A DNA stretch of 5,671 bases from G001797105 sp964528155 (lineage in GTDB: Bacteria > Chloroflexota > Anaerolineae > Anaerolineales > E44-bin32), in the NCBI GenBank assembly GCA_964528155.1, contig CAZGRL010000203.1:1-5671 (forward strand). The letters are read 5' to 3'. A program made the position numbers and the translations under genes. Below are positions 1-5,340 of this stretch, one piece after another. The number at the start of each line of letters is the position of its first letter. Position 1 is the stretch's first letter. The notes below the pieces were generated by a model. That model was not told the origin of the DNA, did no database searches, and saw only the letters and a program-made list of their open reading frames with translations.

Positions 1-55
1 AGGCGAGGTTGGGTTTGTCAGGCGGCGAAGCCGCCTGACAAACCCAACCTCGCCT
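1..55. repeat. Perfect 26-bp inverted repeat, possible transcription terminator
   Basis: Arms 1-26 and 30-55 are exact reverse complements separated by the 3-nt loop GAA (TTC on the minus strand), with a GC-rich tip (GGCGGC/GCCGCC). It lies 32 bp beyond the stop codon of the PilC-like gene, where the minus-strand operon would end, so a terminator or mRNA-protecting hairpin is the natural reading. The stem is longer than a usual intrinsic terminator. Any T-tract for the minus-strand transcript would lie beyond base 1 and cannot be seen. On the plus strand no T-tract follows. A small second hairpin (CGACA at 73-77, TGTCG at 81-85) lies between it and the stop codon. The structure is certain; the function is inferred. 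Confidence 0.9.
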
Positions 56-87
56 GTCGTCCAGGTACGGACCGACAAGATGTCGTC

Positions 88-1296
88 TCACTTGATCGCC
101 CCCAGCAGGTCGTACATCGGCAAGATGACTGAGATGGCGACGAAGCCGACGATGACGCCGACGACGATGGTCATCGCCGGCTCGAGCATGGCCGTCATCT
201 GCTTCAAGGCGCGATCGACCTCCTCGTCGTAGAAGTCGGCCACCGTTGCCAGATGCGAGTCGAGCGTGCCGGTCTCCTCGCCGACGCGCACCATGAAAGA
301 AAGCATCTTGGGGAAGTGTCCAGACTGGGCGATGGGCTCCGAAAGCCCGCGCCCCTGCAGCGTTTCTTGACGAACGTTCTCCAGCGCCTCGCGCACGACG
401 ACATTCCCCAGGGTCTCCTCGGTCATTCCGATCACCTCAGGCAAGGGCAGGCCGGCCTGAAGTAGAGCCGACATGGTGCGCGAGAGCCGCGCCACCATGC
501 CTTGTGTGTTGACCTTACCGATGATCGGAAGCTTGAGCATGATCTGGTCGAGGAGCCTGCGGCCGGCAGGCTGCCTGACATACAGGAACGCGAAGAGGGC
601 CAACGCAACCAGGCCGGCGAAAACGTAGACCCCGTACTGGGACGAGAACTTGGTCAGCGCAAGCAAAAGTCGCGTGGGGAGCGGAAGCTCCGCGCCGAAC
701 TCCTCGAACAGGCCGATCATCGGCGGCATGGTGAAGTTGATCAGGATCAGGACGACGAAGACCGCCAGCGCCAGCACGAAGGCCGGATAGGCCATGGCAC
801 CGCGGACCCGGGTCAGCGTCGCCTGTGACTTCTCGAGGTAGGTAGCGAGTTGACGCAAGACCAATCCGAGGTTGCCGCTCCTCTCGCCGACGCTGATCAT
901 GCGGCAATATAGCGGCGGGAAGATCAGAGGGTGTTTGGCCATGGCCTCGTTCAGCGACGTCCCCATGTGAATGTCTTCTTCAATCTCACCGATCACACGC
1001 CCGAACTCCTTGTTGGTGACCTGCCCTGACAGCAGACGCAAGGCTGAAGGCAGTGCTACGCCGGACTCGGACAGCGTCGCAAGTTGGCGTGAGAACAGGA
1101 TGACATCCTGAGGTCGAGGGCCGAGGATCGTCGGGAACATGGCCGCCAGGTTAAGGCGCGTGCGAGCGCGCTCCAGGCTGGCGATCGTCAGCTTGCGATC
1201 CCACAGGATCCTCTCGGCCGCCTGCTCGCTCTCGACGTCAAGCGTCCCCTGTGTTTCCTGACCGTCGGCGGTGTACGCCAGATATGTGTAGGGCAT
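88..1296 (-). CDS. PilC/GspF-family inner-membrane platform protein (type II secretion system F family)
   Basis: This 402-aa protein is the inner-membrane platform of a type IV pilus or type II secretion machine, which couples the cytoplasmic ATPase to pilin assembly. It has a short N-terminal segment typical of the family (about 3-40, with Y-L-A-Y-T-A-D-G and a later G-T-L) and two T2SSF repeats at about 66-190 and 269-391. Each repeat carries the family's V-G-E motif (VGERSGNL at 136-143, VGEETGTLD at 338-346). Membrane segments are visible at about 172-190, 223-240 and 373-394, the usual three. Length is normal for the family. The ATG at 1296 is chosen because a GGAGG site (1306-1310 on this strand) sits 9 nt upstream and family homology begins there. 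The same frame stays open far upstream inside the ATPase gene, but that extension is arginine-rich and is not real. It is last in the operon, 23 bp after the ATPase gene. PilC and GspF cannot be separated from this window alone. Confidence 0.96.
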   Translation of the reverse strand: MPYTYLAYTADGQETQGTLDVESEQAAERILWDRKLTIASLERARTRLNLAAMFPTILGPRPQDVILFSRQLATLSESGVALPSALRLLSGQVTNKEFGRVIGEIEEDIHMGTSLNEAMAKHPLIFPPLYCRMISVGERSGNLGLVLRQLATYLEKSQATLTRVRGAMAYPAFVLALAVFVVLILINFTMPPMIGLFEEFGAELPLPTRLLLALTKFSSQYGVYVFAGLVALALFAFLYVRQPAGRRLLDQIMLKLPIIGKVNTQGMVARLSRTMSALLQAGLPLPEVIGMTEETLGNVVVREALENVRQETLQGRGLSEPIAQSGHFPKMLSFMVRVGEETGTLDSHLATVADFYDEEVDRALKQMTAMLEPAMTIVVGVIVGFVAISVILPMYDLLGAIK

Positions 1297-1319
1297 ACGC
1301 GTTTGCCTCCGCCCCAGCC

Positions 1320-3026
1320 TCAGTCGAGGCTGTAGACGTTGCGCATCACCTCTTTGGGAGTGGTGATGCCGTGCTTGACCAACAGCATGCCGTTGCGACG
1401 CATCGGGATCATCCCCTGACGGATGGCTTCCGACTTCAACTCGGAGGCGCTGGCCGGCGCCATCAAGAGCTCCTGCAGGCTCTCTCCCATCACGAGAACT
1501 TCGAATACGCCGATCCGCCCGATGTGCCCCGTCTGGCGGCAGAAATTGCATCCCTGCCCGGTGTAGAAATGCGCCAGCTCCTCTTTCATTTCGGCACGGT
1601 AGGCGGCCTGTTCCTCCGGTGTCGGTGTGGTTTTCGTCTTGCAGTGCGGACAAATGCGGCGGACGAGGCGCTGGGCGACGACCCCCAACACGGCCGAAGC
1701 CTCCATGTAGCGCTCGATCCCCAGGTTGGCCAATCGGAACAACGCGCCGGGAGCATCGTTGGCATGGACCGATGACAAGACCAGATGGCCGGTCAGAGCC
1801 GCCTGCGTGGCCACGTCGGCCGTCTCGTGGTCGCGGATCTCGCCGACCATGATCACGTCTGGATCGAGGCGCATGATCGCCCGCAGTCCGGAGGCGAAGG
1901 TGATCCCCGCCGCCCGATTGACCTTGATCTGGTTGATCAAATGGAAGTCGGTCTCCACCGGATCTTCGATGGTCATGATGTTGAGTTGCTGCCGTTCGAT
2001 CTGGTTGAGTGCGGCGTACAGGGTAGTGGTCTTGCCGGAGCCCGTCGGTCCCGCCACCAGGATCATGCCAAACGGCGCCTGAAGCATCTTGCGGACCGAC
2101 TTGAGCGACTCGGGCGGCAGGCCGAGCGCGGCCATGTCGAGGGTTTCTTGAGAGCGGCCGAGCAGGCGCAAGACGGCCATTTCGCCCCATGAGGTGTCGC
2201 TGGTGGCGACGCGGAAGAAGATTTCGGCATCGCCGAACATCGCCGAGAATTGGCCGTCCTGGTGGCGGCGTGTTTCGGCGATGTTCATTTCGGCCAGGAC
2301 CTTGATGCGCGAGAGCAGCGGCTGATGGATTCCGCGCGGCAAGGTCAGACTCGGCTGGAGCAATCCGTCGACCCGGTAGCGAACGACGACGGATTCCTGG
2401 GTGGGGGTAATGTGGATGTCGGATGCTCGATCGCGCACGGCCTGCTCGAGCATCATGTCGACAGCGCGCACAATCGGATCTTCGGCCGTGACTTCGATCT
2501 TCCGTGGCCCCTCGCGTTCGGTGGTGTGATCGAACGTCGGGGCAAGCTGGGCGAGTTGACGTTGGATCTCGCCGCTGGCCTTGTAGTTCAGGCCGATGGC
2601 GGTGTCGATCTCGTCGCGGATGCCGACCATGGGCATGATCTGCATCCCCGATCGGGCAGTCAGCTCCTCGATCACCTGGAAGTCCGTCGGATCGGCCATG
2701 ACCACGACCAGCGAGCCGTCGAGGATATCCAGCCCGATCAGGTGATGCTTGCGGGCGATCTCCTCCGGAACGTGCCGAAGCACGCTCGGCTGAACCGAGT
2801 GGCGCTTGAGGTCGATCAGGGGCAAGTTGAGGTACAGACTGAGCGCCATGGCCAGGCTCTCCGGACTGACCCAGCCGCTGTCGACCAAGATGGTCCCCAG
2901 CGATCCTTTCCCTTCCTGCTGGAGCTGCTGCGCCTGCTGAAGCTGTTCCGGCGAGATCAAGTTGGCCTCGACCAATACCTGGCTCAAAGGAACGTTGGTG
3001 GTCTGTGGGGTTGCTTCGGAAGCCAT
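1320..3026 (-). CDS. PilB/GspE-family type IV pilus or type II secretion assembly ATPase
   Basis: This 568-aa protein is the cytoplasmic hexameric ATPase that powers pilin or pseudopilin polymerisation through the platform protein encoded just downstream. An MshEN/T2SSE_N-type domain occupies about 10-148. The ATPase core has Walker A GPTGSGKTTT (326-335), an Asp box around TIEDPVE (352-358), Walker B with VIMVGEIRD (391-399) and a His box around TGHLVLSSVHAND (412-424). A zinc-binding tetracysteine is intact: C459-x2-C462 and C493-x2-C496, as in PilB/GspE assembly ATPases. The region before Walker A has the family pattern ASDIH (201-205) and YRVDG (217-221), but the usual PQDGR is HQDGQ (255-259). 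In the MshEN domain the two 24-residue c-di-GMP motifs are recognisable (13-36 and 42-65), but their arginine positions are P13 and S42. The ATG at 3026 is preceded by GGAGC about 8 nt upstream and lies 13 bp after the regulator gene. The tetracysteine and complete motifs argue against a PilT-type retraction ATPase; PilB versus GspE is unresolved. Confidence 0.96.
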   Translation of the reverse strand: MASEATPQTTNVPLSQVLVEANLISPEQLQQAQQLQQEGKGSLGTILVDSGWVSPESLAMALSLYLNLPLIDLKRHSVQPSVLRHVPEEIARKHHLIGLDILDGSLVVVMADPTDFQVIEELTARSGMQIMPMVGIRDEIDTAIGLNYKASGEIQRQLAQLAPTFDHTTEREGPRKIEVTAEDPIVRAVDMMLEQAVRDRASDIHITPTQESVVVRYRVDGLLQPSLTLPRGIHQPLLSRIKVLAEMNIAETRRHQDGQFSAMFGDAEIFFRVATSDTSWGEMAVLRLLGRSQETLDMAALGLPPESLKSVRKMLQAPFGMILVAGPTGSGKTTTLYAALNQIERQQLNIMTIEDPVETDFHLINQIKVNRAAGITFASGLRAIMRLDPDVIMVGEIRDHETADVATQAALTGHLVLSSVHANDAPGALFRLANLGIERYMEASAVLGVVAQRLVRRICPHCKTKTTPTPEEQAAYRAEMKEELAHFYTGQGCNFCRQTGHIGRIGVFEVLVMGESLQELLMAPASASELKSEAIRQGMIPMRRNGMLLVKHGITTPKEVMRNVYSLD

Positions 3027-3039
3027 CAGCGTCGCTCCA

Positions 3040-4254
3040 CTACTTGCCGCGTGCGTCTTCGAGCAAGGTCTCGATGGTTGACATCAACTGGGACATCGCC
3101 AGCGGTTTGGCCAGGTAGGCGTCGGCGCCAATCCTCAGAGCTGTGGCGCGATCCTCATCACGCGCTTTGGCCGATACCATGACGATCGGAATGGAGGCCG
3201 TCTCGGGGGCCGAGCGCAGCCGGTGGCACACCTCGAAGCCGTCCATCCCGGGCAGCAGGACATCCAGGATCACCAGGTCGAAACGCTGGGCCTTGGCCTT
3301 CTCCAGGGCCTCGAGCCCGTTCATGGCCTTGACGGCCTCGAAGCCTTCCTTCTGAACGGCGTACTCGACGAGCAGACCCGCGTGCGGGTTGTCATCGACG
3401 ATAAGCAGAAGACCTCGCTTGGACAACTTCGGCTTCAGGGGAATCGATAGCGTGAAAACCTTGGCCTTATCGGCCGCCCCTTCCGTGGTCAGGCTCCCGT
3501 CGTGCGACCGTATGATCTGGTCGGCGACGAAGACCGCCAGCCCCATGGCGGAGGCGTCCTTCTTGTCCGCCGAGGAGGTAGGAGCCTGGGTCGACGACCG
3601 AGGCTCCCCGCTGTTGATCCCCGCCAGACGCAGCTTGAGGCTCGTGCCGTCGGATGAAGCGCTCACGTCTATCTCGCCCTCGCGCTCGGTTCGGCGGATG
3701 ACCACGTCCAGCAAGTCGGTCAGCGCCTGGCGCAGGAGGGCGTCATCCCCCTCGATCGTCGGCAGCTCTTCGGGGGGCATTGCTCCGAGGCGAAGGCCTT
3801 TGGCGGTGGCGGCTTCGCTGGCCGCGCTCATGACGACTCGAAAGACCGCTTCCATCGGGACGGGGCTCGGTTTGAGTCTCATCTTTCCGGCGGTGATGGT
3901 GGCCGCGGTCTGGAGATCCTTGACCCGGTTGGACAGAAACTGGCTTTCACGGTAGGCAATTCCCAGGAACTGCCTGGCCTGCCGCGCATCCGGGACCTTG
4001 CCTTCCATGAGCAGTTCGAGGAAGCCGGCGATGGTTTGGAGCGAGTCGCGGAACTCCTCGGAAGCCGCCACCAGCACCCCGGACTCGGTGGACGCGGCCG
4101 CTGGTGGTTCTTGCCCGGCGGGCTGTGCCTGCGCCCGGCCTGGCCCCCCGGGGACATCCGTGGCGCGGGCAGCGGCGATCCCGCGCTTGAGCTCGCGGCT
4201 GATGGTCTTCGGGTCAACTTGGTCAGACTTAGGTTTCTTCTCTGACTCGCTCAT
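3040..4254 (-). CDS. Degenerate histidine-kinase-like module fused to a C-terminal receiver domain
   Basis: This 404-aa soluble protein has no membrane segment or signal peptide. After a charged and Ala/Pro/Gly-rich tail (1-58), residues about 61-127 resemble a HisKA dimerisation helix pair: SEEFRDSL (65-72) lines up with the usual SHELRTPL, so the phosphoacceptor His is Glu66. Residues about 133-273 resemble a HATPase_c fold, but the N-box asparagines read as aspartates (DLLDVV, 180-185), no DxGxG G1 box is visible, and only a partial G2-like GLAVFVADQII (238-248) remains. The module therefore probably cannot autophosphorylate. The C-terminal receiver (about 281-398) is intact: acidic pair D287/D288, phosphoacceptor D331 in LDVLLPGMDG, switch S361, Y380 and K383 followed by Pro. 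No DNA-binding output domain follows. It is the second gene of the operon, 23 bp after the HTH gene and 13 bp before the pilus ATPase, so a regulatory role on pilus assembly or expression is likely. A GGGAG stretch lies about 12 nt upstream of the ATG, slightly far. Confidence 0.9.
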   Translation of the reverse strand: MSESEKKPKSDQVDPKTISRELKRGIAAARATDVPGGPGRAQAQPAGQEPPAAASTESGVLVAASEEFRDSLQTIAGFLELLMEGKVPDARQARQFLGIAYRESQFLSNRVKDLQTAATITAGKMRLKPSPVPMEAVFRVVMSAASEAATAKGLRLGAMPPEELPTIEGDDALLRQALTDLLDVVIRRTEREGEIDVSASSDGTSLKLRLAGINSGEPRSSTQAPTSSADKKDASAMGLAVFVADQIIRSHDGSLTTEGAADKAKVFTLSIPLKPKLSKRGLLLIVDDNPHAGLLVEYAVQKEGFEAVKAMNGLEALEKAKAQRFDLVILDVLLPGMDGFEVCHRLRSAPETASIPIVMVSAKARDEDRATALRIGADAYLAKPLAMSQLMSTIETLLEDARGK

Positions 4255-4277
4255 TTGGCAACCGATCTCCCTCTCCG

Positions 4278-4574
4278 TTACTGGGCGTGTTCTCCATTAC
4301 CAGAGCTTGGGTCGTTGAGTCCCCCGTCCTGCTGACGCCGACCTGGGCCGCGGCGCGTCGTCTCAAGATAGTCGTCAAGCATGGCTTTGGCGTAGCGCCG
4401 GTGACCTCCCGGGGTTCTGAACGGGACGAGCAAGCCTTGCTTCTCCATCCGGTTCAGGGTGCTCAAGCTGATGCTCAAGTACTCAACGGTTTCACGGGCG
4501 GTGAGCAGGGAACCCCTGCGATCCCACGTCTGATTGCCCGAGCCGGTTGTCTCTTCCCCCGTAGGTTTGTGCAT
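4278..4574 (-). CDS. Small MerR/BldC-like helix-turn-helix DNA-binding protein
   Basis: This 98-aa protein has a single MerR-type winged-helix DNA-binding domain at about 23-70: LLTARETVEYLSISLSTLNR covers the helix-turn-helix, followed by RTPGGHRRY (53-61), the wing motif shared by MerR-family and BldC/excisionase-type proteins. There is no effector-binding or coiled-coil dimerisation domain; the tail (71-98) is polar and rich in Gly, Arg and Asp/Asn, probably disordered. This resembles BldC-type proteins, which in Streptomyces bind DNA direct repeats as head-to-tail multimers. I choose the ATG at 4574 over the in-frame GTG at 4580, because GAGGA lies 7 nt before the ATG but only 1 nt before the GTG. 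It is the first gene of the four-gene operon, 23 bp before the kinase-like/receiver gene, and so probably controls that operon. An excisionase-like role is less likely, since no integrase or phage gene is near. Confidence 0.9.
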   Translation of the reverse strand: MHKPTGEETTGSGNQTWDRRGSLLTARETVEYLSISLSTLNRMEKQGLLVPFRTPGGHRRYAKAMLDDYLETTRRGPGRRQQDGGLNDPSSGNGEHAQ

Positions 4575-4581
4575 CGTCACA

Positions 4582-4586
4582 TCCTC
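4582..4586 (-). promoter_or_regulatory. Shine-Dalgarno site that fixes the HTH gene start
   Basis: On the minus strand these bases read GAGGA, 7 nt before the ATG at 4574. The alternative in-frame GTG at 4580 would be only 1 nt away, so the ATG is preferred, giving 98 rather than 100 residues. I could not find a convincing sigma-70 promoter for the operon upstream of this site: TATACG (4591-4586) has no matching -35 and would put transcription start too close to the gene. Confidence 0.7.
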
Positions 4587-4620
4587 GTATAGAGGTGTTC
4601 AAGAGAATGGGCGGGAATTC

Positions 4621-4697
4621 TGAAACGTGACACGTGAAACGTAGGGCGTAAGACGTGAAAGACAAGACCTAAGACGTGAAACGTGAATCGTGACAAG
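4621..4697. repeat. Heptad tandem repeat, about 11 degenerate copies
   Basis: From 4621 the sequence falls into an unbroken 7-base register: TGAAACG, TGACACG, TGAAACG, TAGGGCG, TAAGACG, TGAAAGA, CAAGACC, TAAGACG, TGAAACG, TGAATCG, TGACAAG. The consensus is about T(G/A)AAACG. Three copies are identical and most others differ at one to three positions. The array ends 47 bp upstream of the start of the HTH gene. Its composition (A-rich on the plus strand) differs from the flanking GC-rich DNA. It may be a neutral short-sequence repeat of the kind scattered in intergenic DNA of some environmental bacteria, or a multi-site binding region; sequence alone does not decide. Confidence 0.88.
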
Positions 4698-4917
4698 TGA
4701 TGGTCTCTCCGGCGTGTGTGGTCGAAACGGTCCGATACGGTTAAAGAGCGTTTGACACGATTTTGAATGGCTTGGCACGTTCGATTGTATGGGCAGGGGC
4801 GAGAAGGAGGCCTAGTCTTGTGGTCCTAAAGGGGCATTTGTAAGGCCTGTGTAAGGTGGGGGCACGGGGACGACCCGGGTGAAGCAGGCAGGATTGCCCC
4901 ACGAACAACCGGGCACA
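4698..4917. other. Non-coding divergent intergenic stretch
   Basis: No credible gene is visible here on either strand. The open frame on the minus strand covering 4741-5376 is arginine- and proline-rich, matches no family I know, and overlaps the start of the response-regulator gene, so it is left out. The only structured signal I see is the 7-bp direct repeat at 4839-4856. TTGACA occurs at 4752-4757 but lacks a -10 at a usable distance. Confidence 0.6.
4839..4856 (+). promoter_or_regulatory. Direct repeat TGTAAGG-N4-TGTAAGG, candidate response-regulator binding site
   Basis: Two identical 7-bp copies (4839-4845 and 4850-4856) are spaced by 4 bp, giving an 11-bp period, about one helical turn. 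This geometry is the classic layout of PhoB/OmpR-family operators. The next positions in register (around 4861-4867) match only 4 of 7. The site lies 61 bp upstream of the -35 element of the promoter that reads toward the receiver gene at 5341, whose product could be the binder. The repeat is seen; the function is inferred. Confidence 0.4.
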
Positions 4918-4947
4918 TTGACCGAGGCGAACCCACTGTGCTAGACT
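4918..4947 (+). promoter_or_regulatory. Sigma-70-type promoter reading toward the response regulator
   Basis: A -35 TTGACC (4918-4923, 5 of 6 matches) is followed after 18 bp by -10 TAGACT (4942-4947, 4 of 6), with an extended -10 TGC (4939-4941). The expected transcription start is near 4954. The promoter points right, away from the pilus operon, and would give a leader of about 390 nt before the ATG at 5341. I found no nearer promoter as good as this. Confidence 0.6.
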
Positions 4948-4960
4948 TTGGGTCAGACCA

Positions 4961-4972
4961 GTACCGCGGTAC
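4961..4972. promoter_or_regulatory. Perfect 12-bp palindrome at the expected start of the transcript
   Basis: GTACCGCGGTAC is a perfect 12-bp palindrome beginning about 7 bp after the predicted transcription start. Directly before it is GGTCAGACC (4951-4959), a 4-bp inverted repeat with a 1-base centre. The position fits an operator for a dimeric repressor acting on the promoter at 4918-4947. No binding protein can be named. Confidence 0.35.
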
Positions 4973-4989
4973 CGCCAAGGAGAACATGC

Positions 4990-5064
4990 GTGCCCCCGAG
5001 CATTCTTGACGGTGGTCCGTGGGATGCGCGAGAGCCTCTGCGCACGGACGAAGAAGCACTGTAG
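4990..5064 (+). CDS. Possible 24-aa leader ORF (uncertain)
   Basis: A GTG at 4990 opens a 24-codon frame ending in TAG at 5062-5064; the predicted peptide begins MPPSILDGGPWDAREPL and matches nothing I know. It is worth listing because AAGGAG at 4977-4982 lies 7 nt before the GTG, a good ribosome-site distance, and because it would be the first ORF after the predicted transcription start. An ATG at 4986 in another frame (7 codons, MRAPEHS) uses the same ribosome site but with only 3 nt spacing. The stem at 5015-5049 lies inside this ORF, so translation would open it. No codon bias or homology supports it strongly. Confidence 0.22.
   Translation: MPPSILDGGPWDAREPLRTDEEAL
5015..5049 (+). other. 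Hairpin in leader, 7-bp outer stem
   Basis: GTCCGTG (5015-5021) is the exact complement of CACGGAC (5043-5049). Inside, TGCGC (5025-5029) can pair with GCGCA (5040-5044) as a competing arrangement sharing the CA bases, and AGA/TCT can add pairs. Two alternative foldings are therefore possible within one element. Confidence 0.4.
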
Positions 5065-5127
5065 GGGGACAGGCGGGCGAAGCAGGATGCCCTTCGGAGC
5101 ACTTACAGCCTCTGCGGAACGACACCT

Positions 5128-5164
5128 GCGTCTGGACAGGGACGGCGATGCCCACTCCAGACGC
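5128..5164 (+). other. Hairpin in leader, 9-bp perfect stem
   Basis: GCGTCTGGA (5128-5136) pairs perfectly with TCCAGACGC (5156-5164), extendable by a T-G wobble pair (5127/5165). The 19-nt loop contains a small inner GGC/GCC stem (5144-5146/5150-5152). This is the longest stem in the leader. Confidence 0.5.
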
Positions 5165-5177
5165 GTCTTCTCATGTG

Positions 5178-5198
5178 GCCCATGCAGGCGACATGGGC
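5178..5198 (+). other. Hairpin in leader, 7-bp stem with 7-nt loop
   Basis: GCCCATG (5178-5184) pairs perfectly with CATGGGC (5192-5198) around the loop CAGGCGA. It follows the 5128-5164 hairpin by 13 nt. No T-tract follows, so it is not an intrinsic terminator. Confidence 0.45.
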
Positions 5199-5340
5199 GC
5201 TTCGACCACAGGCCCACAGGCCGAGCGCAGCGCAACCCGGGCCGGGGGGTGCAGCGCACAGCCAAGCAGAGACGCCTGTCGGATAGCCAAGGTCGCAGTT
5301 GATCACGTGTTGGGGGAAGGCCCACCCAGGAAGGTATTCG

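Larger units (their letters stand above)
4954..5340 (+). other. Long structured 5' leader, or small RNA, ahead of the response regulator
   Basis: Between the expected transcription start and the response-regulator ATG lie about 390 nt with no convincing large ORF but repeated strong self-complementarity: stems at 5015-5021/5043-5049, 5128-5136/5156-5164 and 5178-5184/5192-5198, plus a weaker one (GCAACCC at 5232-5238 against GGGGTGC at 5246-5252, one mismatch). An 8-bp direct repeat GCAGCGCA occurs at 5227-5234 and 5251-5258. I recognise no known riboswitch class and no clear T-tract terminator. In GC-rich DNA some stems arise by chance, so this is a candidate leader RNA only. A 119-codon plus-strand frame (5019-5378) crosses this stretch but overlaps the next gene by 38 bp and has no good ribosome site. 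Confidence 0.35.

Noticed and set aside
1297..2190. Extension of the PilC-like frame upstream of 1296 to give a 700-aa protein
   Set aside because: The extension overlaps the well-supported ATPase gene on the same strand in another frame, is Arg/Gly/His-rich, and family homology plus a GGAGG ribosome site place the start at 1296.
2250..3182. 310-codon plus-strand open frame
   Set aside because: It is antisense to the ATPase gene, has no family features, and is explained by the codon bias of a GC-rich gene on the opposite strand.
4586..4602. Minus-strand promoter for the pilus operon using TATACG and TTGAAC
   Set aside because: The two elements are only 5 bp apart, and a -10 at TATACG would start the transcript at or beyond the ribosome site.
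4772..4789. Sigma-54-like promoter TTGGCACG...TTGTA
   Set aside because: The -24 element is perfect, but the -12 element lacks the GC and is one base too far from the -24 GG, a spacing sigma-54 does not normally tolerate.
5209..5222. CRISPR-like or other repeat array from CCACAGGC copies
   Set aside because: There are only two adjacent short copies with no spacers and no cas genes.
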